Origin: Polytrichum commune | Lineage: Eukaryota; Streptophyta; Polytrichopsida; Polytrichales; Polytrichaceae | Length of the DNA: 64,000 bases | Direction of reading: 5' to 3' | Assembly: GCA_950295325.1 (NCBI GenBank) | Contig: OX485809.1 | Span: 3,968,001-4,032,000 of the forward strand | Shown: positions 54,724-64,000 of the stretch, piece after piece | Layout: each line of letters starts with the position of its first letter | How positions within the stretch are numbered: the first letter of the stretch is position 1 | Made by a program: the position numbers and the translations under genes | The notes under the pieces: model-generated | What the model was told of the DNA's origin: nothing | Database searches by the model: none | Seen by the model: the letters and a program-made list of their open reading frames with translations, nothing else

Positions 54724-56920
54724 CTAATACATTTCATGTTTCAATGTTTTAGTGTTCCGAATGTGGTAGTGCATCAACAACCGCTATAATGGTTAACTAT
54801 GCTCAACCCATGATTAATTATCCAAGTATCGCGGTATCTTACAAAAATGGGACATGACCTAAATGAGTAACATAAATGGATGACCCTATATGATTGCAAT
54901 GGGTTTTTAGATTATTATGATATAGAAATCTTGGGAGGAAATTTAGATATGCTCCAATTGTTTAAGTTGCATGATTCTTGAACCCACTTAAGGACTAATC
55001 CAACAAGATTATCAACACATAGTGTATATCACTTTTAACTGTCCAAACTTGCCAACATGCCAAGTATAAGTAGAATCTTAAATACACTATCTCTTAAAAT
55101 GATTATTTCACTCACTAATGGTAATGGGTTGTAAGATATTCAAGCAAAGAATCAAACAAGTATATCAATCAAGGCTTGTTTCATCGGCAATGTCACCCCC
55201 CCCCCCCCCGCGCCCAAACATTGTTTTCAGAAATTACACATATTAGAGTTATCTTTTAATTCACTGAATTTTTGTTAAGGAGTCAGTTGTTTTTCCCATG
55301 TTCAGTAAGTAGTTGATGTATGTTGGGAGTCAGTGTGGAGGTTTGAACAAAGAACATTTGATATTGGTTCATTGGGAGTCAAATTCACTTTAAAACCTAT
55401 GTGCGTGCCAAAATTAGTGTTCAAGATTGAAGTCTTCAATGCTCTTCAAACGCGATTTGGCCCTTCAAAATATACCTCTCTCAAAACAACCTTTCAAAAC
55501 GCAACCCCAATTTGAGAATGAAGACGTCCTTGAAATCCTCAATGTAATCTACCTGCCACAAGAACCAACAAGCATAGGGCGTTGTCACTACAAGAAGTGG
55601 AGTCAGATGGTTGATTCTTGATTCTTCACATTGTACTGGAACACATGCACCATATAATTCATGCACAAGTTTAATATGAGTAGTTTTGTATTTCATTTCT
55701 ATATTCTTGAATTGACGTCTTGGGTTTGAACCGGACCTTCAATTGAAAGACTGAAATTTGAGAACCCTTCAAAATAAAACTCATACAAAGACTTCAAATC
55801 TTAAACACTGACCAAAATGAACCAAAACTCCAATTGAATTAAAGGGCAAACTCGATTCTCATCAACTTCGATACCGCCTTGAACACCAACATTGACATTT
55901 GGCATTTCCGTGTCCGTAGCTCTAACTACTTTAAGATTACTTTGGGAACTAAAGTAAATACATCATCCGCATGTGGACCACGTCAATGCATGACCCCCTC
56001 CACCCAAAGCCCGGCTCGATGTACCAGATTTCCCCCACAAATTTAGGTTAAAACCCGGTCAGGGTTTTGAGAATGTCAAGTGGGGCATGACATGGGCCCC
56101 ACACGCTAGTCAGAGTTGTAGTGAAAGTGTGGCCCTCATTGGCTTTGCTCCAAGGGAAGGAGACAACGGTAAACCATGACGACGTGGCATGTATCTTGAC
56201 CTTCCACGTGGACCAATGAGAGGCGCTTGGTAGGTGGTCTCTTGGAACTAGTGCCCTTTGGGTGGCCCACCTGGACCCGTGTATGGGACCCGCCACCAGA
56301 TTAGTTGTTTGCAATGTATGTTTTCCTGTATTCAAAGAGTGAAGCGCTTCCGGAGAGTTCTTGAAGGATAGTATTATTACTTTCAGTTGGGAGGCAATGT
56401 ACGCATGTTGACCCACACTAATATATTGACATTCCACACTGTTTGGAAATATGTATAATTCCACAATAACAAAATATAGGGTGTTTATTATTCTACTATG
56501 GTTCCTATATGGATGAAAACTAATAAGCTTTTGTAAACCTGTTCTGAGGCAAGGCGATTTACATGGGTGAAAAAAGCCAACCTGTTTGTGAAGGCAACCT
56601 GATTGCACATATTGGTGTACGTCATTTGTAATATGTGTTGATGTCATATGTGGATCATAACATTGTTCAATTGGGGTCTCACAATTTTACGGGTTCAATT
56701 TGTACCCAGGGATCTTCAATGTTCTTCCGGTTGCACACTTAGCGTTGAATCTCTAGCTGAGCAACTTTTACAAGGTGGACACATGTCCACATTGCAAACT
56801 TCCTTTGGAAAGAGAGTGCTACCCTATCACTTAGTATGGGTTATGATGTGGGGGTTGGGGGGGGGGGGGGGAGTGGAGTGGTCAAATAGGCTAGTCTAGG
56901 TATACGGCCATAGCGAGGGC
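54724..56920. other. gene-free spacer with C and G runs
   Basis: Runs of 14 C (55196-55209) and 15 G (56857-56871) are present. The stretch 56050-56300 is more GC-rich and holds a CCACGTGG box near 56205, but I cannot support a gene. Confidence 0.35.
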
Positions 56921-56929
56921 ATGTACATT

Positions 56930-57290
56930 GTATAAGGGATGTGGTTCTATTGTGGGCACTTCCAACTCCATAGATAACACTAACCACTGGACCGAATCGT
57001 GAATCGTCTCACATGTTCAGCAATTGCAAATGATCCAAATTTTGAAAAAAAAGGACAGGTGTAGAAGTTACAAAAGGTCAAAGTGAAAACTTTGTTTGTC
57101 CAGAAACAATTAGTGCATAGATCCTTCCAATCGTATCAGCTATTGAGTTTAGAATATTATCTAGAATTTAAACACATGGTCCAATCTCATATGAACACAT
57201 GTTATTTTTAATGTCCGTTCTTAACTACAAGCCTTGCCATATATCACTTAAATATTGGGTGGTCCAATTAAGAAGTGATCACATAATATC
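56930..57290 (+). repeat. long copy of the R1 family
   Basis: It contains both the 5' part (TTGTGGGCACTTCCAACTCC, CAGCAATTGCAAATGAT) and the R1 core (GGTCCAATCTCATATGAAC, CCATATATCACTTAAAT). It suggests a full unit of at least 360 bases. Confidence 0.55.
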
Positions 57291-57990
57291 CTCATATCAT
57301 TCATTATCCGTGGTTTGATACCGCAAATGATGTTGGGGTTGGGGTTGGGGTTGAGTAGGCGATTGAAGAGGCTAGACTAGGATGGAGAAAGATTCAATGA
57401 ACACTCATTTTCCTCTACTAGAGTCCATGTGATTAAAGGAATTGCAAACTTGGGGAGAAATATCCATATCCATATAATTTTTTTTCTATGCACGCGTTAA
57501 TGTTAAGCTCCTTGGAACGCACTTTGCCCCTCACTTGTCCCATTTTGTCCAAATGAACCCAGTAGTGGAATTATGGGTGACAATCAAAGTGGCAATAAAT
57601 TGAGAGAGAACTGCCATCACATGGCAAGTTTCATTTGGACATCATTTCTTCTAGTGTCGAGAGGATGCAAGTGTGCCACACTTTGGCCCTCAAAGGTTTA
57701 GTCCGCATTCAATGTGATCCAACCAACACTTTCTTTATAAGATGTGCCCAAATTGAGAACACCGACAACACCAACACAAAGGGCTAGGGAGTTGTGGTGT
57801 CTAGTACTTAGACTCATCCATTCCAAAGGTGAAAAAGTAGTGAGTTGTAGTATCGCATGTGGACGATTATTTTTAGACACATTGATGCCACAAATAGCAT
57901 TAGAGATCCCAAATTAGTTTAGCGGAGTCCAATTGAAATGAAGCAGCCCTCAAACCTTGTAGGGCACTTGTTTTTACTACATTGATTGTA
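57291..57990. other. gene-free spacer
   Basis: Nothing that I can assign. Confidence 0.35.
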
Positions 57991-57993
57991 CTA

Positions 57994-58186
57994 GTTAGTG
58001 CGTGTTATTATTTGGAGTTAGACAGTGCAATCACGTCTTACGTACTCGGGAGTTGAATTTTTACTAATGAAAGTTTAATAGGTTGTTCGGACATTACAAA
58101 ACATAAATGACTTTTCTTGGTAAAATATTACATGCTCATTGAATAGTTATAGCAGTGTGTAACTCCAAATAATAATGCACACTAAT
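57994..58186. mobile_element. 193-bp MITE with ~28-bp inverted repeats
   Basis: The left end, about TTAGTGCGTGTTATTATTTG then GAGTTA, is matched on the complement of the right end by TTAGTGTGCATTATTATTTG then GAGTTA. Further weaker pairing follows. The target duplication is not certain. Confidence 0.7.
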
Positions 58187-58689
58187 TGGGATACTCAGTG
58201 TAGAGCCCCGTGATCCATGATGGATGAGTTTACATGCCTGCCACAAATCCCTAGCCAATAAATTGTGCCTCATAATACGTAGCTCAAATCACAACTTTCG
58301 TCTACTGTAGAATACCACACTAAAAGTTTGACTTTATGTGGCCCACATTATTCATCATCAAGCCACATTGATTGTCTTGCAATCAATGGGTGGCAACTAG
58401 GGAGAATGGCATCTGACATGTGGTATCACAAATCATGAAGACCATTTTGATTACATGTCACACCAATTTGGGATCAATTTCCATGCCACACTAACTTAAA
58501 TATATGTTGTAGATATCTTAGATTGAAAACAAAATAGGTACAAAGTAGATGGGGAAGGATATCAAACATGACATCTAAAATCGTACTTATCTAGAATCAA
58601 ACATATACGTAATATTCATGATTGTAATATGACAATCAACCTAAAGATCTTAGTAGAACTTCAAGGTTGACCAATGTCACTAAGGTGGC

Positions 58690-58840
58690 CATGCCTAATT
58701 TAGTTTCTCATCTTAAATGGACACCCATATTTGAGTGGTGTATGGTTAAGAGTGGATCTAAGAATGGACTCGACCAAAAGACGTGTGTTAAGAAGGGATT
58801 GGGCTAGGTGCTCAAAATATGTTATCCATTCTATGTTCCT
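58690..58840 (-). repeat. dispersed repeat R1, minus orientation
   Basis: CATATTTGAGTGGTGTATGG, TTAAGAGTGGATCTAAG, ACGTGTGTTAAGAAGGG and TGCTCAAAATATGTTATCC match the complement of the R1 core. Confidence 0.6.
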
Positions 58841-59400
58841 TAGTCATATGCTACGAGAAGTGGGTGCAAAGCTAAAGGTGTCTGATAAAGGCCTGCTTCA
58901 CTTGATGTTATCCTCAAAACTGAAGTTGAGTCTTGGAGTAGTACTAGGATCCCATTGGATAATCGTGCTTGGAAATTACTTCAGAAATATATAAGAAAGC
59001 AAATACATAAGAAAGAAACATCTTTTCTAATATTAATCCAATGTTGATAATAACTTCACACTTAAGGCTGTAGGGCAAATAGTAATTGGGATAATAATGT
59101 ACTTACAACACCATCATTGTTTGGGACCCTCCTTGTTGACGTCCTATGTAGGGGTGCATCTATTTATAATTTATTCAAAAATATACATTTAAAATGTATG
59201 TAAAATACTTGGCAAATTTTGAGGCTTTATTAATGTTTGTAATAATAAATTCACTACTACAGTCAGTCTATGTCAATAGGGTGAATATAGACATGCACAA
59301 CTTTACCAATTATTCCATAGTACATATAGCATTAGGATATTCAGATTCAACGGTAGTGCATGAACCCTAAGCCCTGCCACGCGACCTGACAAATACCAGA
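58841..59400. other. gene-free spacer
   Basis: Nothing that I can assign. Confidence 0.35.
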
Positions 59401-59402
59401 AT

Positions 59403-59642
59403 ATGGATTTCGCATCGGGGGATGATCCAAGCGCAGTCTTGGATCAATACTTGGGCGAAGATCTCAAAGAATTGATCCTAGAAGAGAAGAATGTTTTTGA
59501 CAATGATTTGCCAAGAACCTCACGGATTGACGTCTTCGATGATTTTCACTTTAAAAATATTGAAAATGTTTTGAAATGTTTTTTTATAATGCCGCCTACG
59601 ACCTCTAGAATAAAAAATGCAACACTAGTTCTATGCCTATGA
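59403..59642 (+). CDS. short acidic open reading frame, doubtful
   Basis: This 79-residue frame starts with a genuine ATG. Its first 50 residues are acidic and low in cysteine (MDFASGDDPSAVLDQYLGED, then KELILEEKN), which looks more protein-like than most frames here. It could be a first exon or a fragment of a gene or transposon protein. The last third looks like read-through into non-coding sequence. I recognise no family. Confidence 0.15.
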   Translation: MDFASGDDPSAVLDQYLGEDLKELILEEKNVFDNDLPRTSRIDVFDDFHFKNIENVLKCFFIMPPTTSRIKNATLVLCL

Positions 59643-60035
59643 AGAACAAGACCTTGTATGAGCACACCTCAATACACAATATAGTGGACCACCTATAGCA
59701 CATTCTAATATTGATTTCAAAGATTCTAAGATCTGAAGCCATTAGAATACTACAAGTTGGGATACAATTAGACAAAATCAATCATAAAGAGGGAGACTTC
59801 TCCTAGGGGGCACCCTTTACTAAAGCATACGTCACATGCATGCATCATTTTCAATTTAATACCCTTGTATATGTTGTACAATTTTTGGGTGGACAAAAAG
59901 GCTAATATAATGTTACTATAGGTAAGAAATAATATGATTTATGTATAGGGCACAAAGATATAATGATAAAATAATATCATACCTCATGTATACGACACAA
60001 TAAAAGAAAAAAAAAGAAAAAAAAAGACTTCAAGG

Positions 60036-60075
<40 letters not shown>

Positions 60076-61090
60076 GGATGTTGGTTATACAAATTGGTTT
60101 CTACCACGAGTGTCATTGAGGCGACACAAAGACTGCTTCAAGTCAATCATAATTAACATTTACTTTAGAACCCTCCCACCACCCAACTCCTTAAACCCTA
60201 GGGGTGTTGGGTTGGTGACAAACAATGATGGTGGATAACACATTGCTTAGATTGCATGAAATATGAAGTTGTTGGATGATTCTCTCTAGCTTAATCCCTA
60301 CCTAAGCTTCTATAATCTCATATACATGTATGTCTAGTTGTAAAACTTATGTACAGATCCAATGTTACAAGATCATTATATATCCATAATATATTTACAA
60401 CTACCAAGAAAAAGATAAAGAAAAACCCTAGTCCTATGTATACTTTGTGAACCACAATTCATAATGAATATCCCCATTATGTGCCCCATGTCCTACAAGT
60501 ATTGAAATCTAGTGCTCCCCCCAGAGGGACTTCTACTTGGTCAATCACATATGTTTCCTCTCATGTTCTCATGCTCTCAAATGGATATATGGTGGGTGTT
60601 TCTTGAAAAGAGTTAGCATAATTGGTTTATAACAAATAAGTTAATACATATCCAAGTCTAAAATCAATTATGTAAATCGGTTGCATAAATCAGTTATAGA
60701 AATTTCTAAACCATACTTCAACTATACAAAGGTATTCACCTTGACTTTATTGAATAACGCAGTGGATGAGTGGTGGCAGGAACGGAGGAGATCACGGGAG
60801 GAGAGTTACATCGGTCAAATTCGACGGTCGAGAAAGCACAGGCAACATGGCCTCACCATAAGCCAGAAGTTGCTTTCATTGCCCATAGACTTCTTCTCGA
60901 CAAGTCCTTGAGTCAAACTCACCACCACCAACATCTACCAACATTTACAAATGTGAAAGCAAACCAACAATAATGCTTTTCCAAGCATAAGGCATGACCT
61001 ATGACAAATACTTTCAAGAGGTTTTAATTATAGAAAAATTACAGTCAACAAAGGATGACCTTTATATCTGTTACTTAGGTCAAAGAAACT
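59643..61090. other. gene-free spacer with a TC microsatellite
   Basis: A (TC)15 run lies at 60039-60068, after an A-rich, G-interrupted tract. No gene supported. Confidence 0.4.
60039..60068. repeat. (TC)15 microsatellite
   Basis: Thirty bases of perfect TC repeat. Confidence 0.95.
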
Positions 61091-61097
61091 TAACCTA

Positions 61098-61473
61098 CTA
61101 CACTAAATATCATATTTAGTGTCATATGGTATTTGATGTCACTATGGTTACTTATCGGATGACACTTCTTATGAATAAGTGAACAAATATTGTCATGGAT
61201 GATGGTTGCGTTCATCCATTGGCCAAAACCCTACCTTCTCTTGTCAGCAACTTGTGATGAAATATTGTCATGGATGATTAAACCCTGGATGAAAAATCAC
61301 TTGGTAAGTGGCAGTAATTGCAACATTGTAAGTCCATAATCCCCCAAAAATTACAAGGAATGGCAAATGATGTTGAGTTAACATTTAGTGTTGGTGACGC
61401 TACACCGCAGTTTACCATTAGTATTGAGCAAGACAATCATAATTGGTGACACTAAATATCATATTTAGTGTAG
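61098..61473. mobile_element. 376-bp inverted-repeat element, CACTA-like ends
   Basis: The ends carry the same 23-base near-palindrome (CACTAAATAT, C, ATATTTAGTG) at 61100-61122 and 61449-61471. The outer 27 bases are inverted copies with one mismatch. Termini of CACTA...TAGTG recall CACTA transposons, but I find no convincing 3-bp duplication. Confidence 0.5.
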
Positions 61474-62685
61474 TTATTTGTTGATTCTAAGAAAATAATT
61501 CTATGTAACATACGTGAACAAATATCCCAAGTGACAAGTCTGAATTTTGTTGAGATGATTTTCTTGGAGAATGCCAACAACGGCCAAATTGTTGTAGAGA
61601 CCTTAGGGAGATCTTATGCTATTTGCTTAATAAGAATAATCTCTATCATGTCATCCCAAATAGTGAGACTAATTTCATTCCTAACATTCAAGTATTTCAT
61701 TTATTGAAGAAATCCCTTTGGGAAGGAGAAAGACTTCCCGTCTTCTCTTTCGGTTCTTTTTGGGTGTCCATGATCCTTAATTAATAGAAATCTCAATAAG
61801 CAAACCTTGTACGAATCCAATGCCACAAGAATGAGATGAAGATGATTAAACCCCAATTTGTGACAAGTTTTCAAAAAACATATATCCGATCTTCGTAAGT
61901 GGTCACATACTGTAGGTGTGCTAAAGGTGCTACGTCTTGAGCGTTGTTGATCAGCATGGAACTTTGTTTTTACTATCCCACTCACAACCTAACCCAACTA
62001 AGTATGGAGGGTGGGTGGGACCAGGAACAAGTCCAAAAGTGTTTCGGAAAACTTTACCATGGTTATTCTCTATCATATCATCATATTCAACCCGATAAAC
62101 TTGGATGAAACAATGCCATTAAAAATCATTAGAACGGAATGGCTGATAGCAACTGGAAAATATTATGTCAATGAAAATGTTACATTAATCCTTATCAAAG
62201 TGTTCATTTTAAACGAATTTTAAAAGTAGACCGTTTGAATAGCGGTTGTTGATGTTGGAACAACTTGACATGTCTCTCTTTGGCTGGCACTTCTCAAAGC
62301 CTTCAAACGTGGCAGCAATGTGTGAATTGTTGGATATGGAATTCCCCAATCGCCCAATTGACCAGAGTCCAATGTTGTGAGATTCCGGAACCTTCTTCAG
62401 TTATGCCCAAGAAAAAGGCCACCAATAAAGTCACCAGCTTCCTTCCCAATTCTCAACTGGGTCACAAGTGGACCTTCCATTCTGAGTTCCCAAAGACTTT
62501 CCTTCTCGGACACTAATAAACAACACTTTAACCCCAAAAGCTCCAAAAGACACACAACCCTACCTCTAAACACATACCTAGGTCAGATACCCGGCCCGCC
62601 ATTTGATACCATCGTTGTGCGGGTATCTAAGGTAAACGGGTCTTTAATAGGTACTCCTTCTAGGGTACGAGACACACATTTAGTA
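61474..62685. other. gene-free spacer
   Basis: Frames up to 132 codons near 62377-62775 show no family signature and run into an R1 copy. Confidence 0.35.
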
Positions 62686-62689
62686 CAAG

Positions 62690-62990
62690 ATGGTTGGCAA
62701 ATCGTAAATCGAGGCTATAGCCACTTCTTTCCTCATAGTTTTAGGAGCTCATATGATTGTTCATACTCGAAGTGAAGGTTCTTGAGCTCATCAAATGGGC
62801 ATATAAGATCCTCTGTTTATGTTAACTATTGAGCGCATAATGGTTATCATGTTTTAAGCATAAAATATAGTTTCACTTAAACATGTGCTTTTGTAGTGCC
62901 ATTTTTGGAGCCCCACTTAACCACATAACACTCACAAATAGGTGTCCGATTCAGGTGAGAAACCGAAGTAGGCACGTTTATCTTAGGTTC
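62690..62990 (+). repeat. dispersed repeat R1 with 5' part
   Basis: GAAGGTTCTTGAGCTCAT, AACATGTGCTTTTGTAGTG and TTAACCACATAACACTCA match the family; the 5' segment is shared with 3410-3530. Confidence 0.6.
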
Positions 62991-63474
62991 AACCTAGCAA
63001 CAATAAGCTTATGTGTACATGAATAGAATATTTGATGCTCATGATATCACATTCTTCAATAGCACCAGTTATGATACCAATAGCTTGAATGTGCATATAG
63101 ACCATTGCATAAGTCCATGGCATCGCTTAAGTATCCTTGGACATTTTAAGAACATGTTTATTCGTTTGTATAGCAACCGCAATATATAAATAAGTATTAA
63201 CTTGATGTCGGTAAATGAGTGTGGGGCAAACTAATAAGGTGTGTGGACCGTGTTATCCAATTTGGTTTTCAAGTTCTTCAACTTCCACTTGATTTTATAT
63301 CACGAAACATGTGTTACGTTTGAGAAATACAACTAAAAATTGGATTGGAAATCATACGAACCTTGATTCAGTTATGATTTATTGGAAGTGCATGTTTGCT
63401 GATTCTTTAGTGCTTGAAAATCCTCCTAGTTGTGTCCACTTTTGAGTGTGAAATAGGTAACAAAACTTGACGAC

Positions 63475-63600
63475 ATACTCTAATCTCTTCTACACATGTG
63501 CCTTTATGATGTTTGTTCTTGGATCCCCATCAAACTCCACACCAATCAAATGTAGGTGTCCAATTCAGAATGGTAACCGAATAACGCCCGCATACCTTAC
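63475..63600 (+). repeat. dispersed repeat R1
   Basis: ACTCTAATCTCTTC, CACATGTGCCTTTATGATG, CAATCAAATGTAGGTGTCC and GGTAACCGAATAACG match the R1 core. Confidence 0.6.
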
Positions 63601-63621
63601 TCGGCTCTTGGACCTTTGGAG

Positions 63622-63662
63622 CCAGGTCAGGATATAAGGTCGGGTCTTATACCCTGACCTGG
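63622..63662. repeat. 17-bp inverted repeat (hairpin)
   Basis: CCAGGTCAGGATATAAG and CTTATACCCTGACCTGG pair with one mismatch around a 7-base loop. The sequence becomes GC-rich from here to the window end, so this may mark the edge of an element or gene that continues outside. Confidence 0.7.
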
Positions 63663-63780
63663 CGGGTATCGGAGCCGGACGTGTCCTCCAAGCGTCGCCT
63701 GGGGCAGTGATCCACGCTTAAGGAAAGTCCGACGACGCCGCCCCTCGAGGAGATTGCAACACCAGACCCGCTGCATGGAG

Positions 63781-63819
63781 CCTCCTCTCCTCTCCTCTCC
63801 TCTCCTCTCCTCTCCTCTC
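63781..63819. repeat. (CTCCT)n microsatellite
   Basis: About seven perfect CTCCT units. Such pyrimidine runs occur near plant transcription starts, but no gene is visible beside it. Confidence 0.9.
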
Positions 63820-64000
63820 GTGGCGTACTCCCACCTCCTGTCGCTCAGACTATCCACAGTTTTATAAGCACCAGATTCAGCTCCAGGTTACAGCAACAAT
63901 TTGAGCCATTTCGGGCGGTGTTTGAGTCCAGTTTGAGTATCCTGGGGTCTGAGAGCCTCGTTTTGGTGTCCCCGTTGATTCTTGGCTTCTGTCGGTCGGA

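Noticed and set aside
56048-56647. A 199-codon minus-strand reading frame
   Set aside because: No domain, no family resemblance and uneven composition; its 5' half is AT-rich spacer. It looks like a chance frame.
1-64000. tRNA, rRNA or other structured RNA genes
   Set aside because: I looked for tRNA B-box and acceptor-stem patterns and saw none convincing. A dedicated covariance search would be decisive.

Overview
The window is nuclear DNA of a land plant. The evidence is a ten-exon GT-AG spliced gene, plant-type sterol and cell-wall genes, a Ty3/gypsy LTR retrotransposon primed by initiator tRNA-Met, and several hAT- and Harbinger-like DNA elements. A seed-free lineage such as a lycophyte is my guess from the divergence of the genes and the repeat-rich, AT-rich spacers; I cannot prove it from sequence alone. 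Most of the 64 kb is repeat or unassigned spacer, and I can support only four protein-coding genes.

Layout. At 1-2085 there is spacer with four tandem ~305-bp repeats. An intronless F-box gene lies at 2086-3219 (+). A complete, nested gypsy insertion occupies 4388-15548: a minus-strand chromovirus-type element with a CCTTT target duplication. Its 5' LTR is split by a TIR transposon (10096-14785) that itself carries a solo LTR (10170-11141, duplication CTGCC) and a small hAT element (12271-12658, duplication GTATGTAC). The D-cysteine desulfhydrase gene is at 18070-23757 (-); I resolved ten exons coding for 452 residues.

At 23.9-31 kb lie repeats, including a palindromic element and a 1.8-kb hAT element (27956-29780, duplication GTAATATG). 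A broken gene with bacterial/fungal-type tandem repeat domains lies at 31317-32126. An intronless secreted DUF642-type gene is at 34736-36034 (+). A Harbinger-like MITE cluster (40.4-41.6 kb) and a 1.2-kb foldback element (41936-43149) precede an intronless sterol 4alpha-methyl oxidase gene (43629-44576, +). From 44.6 to 64 kb I find no confident gene, only dispersed repeats, MITEs, simple repeats and AT-rich spacer.

The four genes act in unrelated processes (protein turnover, sulfur/D-amino-acid metabolism, cell wall, sterol synthesis), so they form no pathway. The structural interest lies in the nested insertions with intact target duplications, the intron array copied from an exon end, the long hairpin upstream of the sterol gene, and the possible transferred gene. 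All boundaries were read by eye; no database search was possible.
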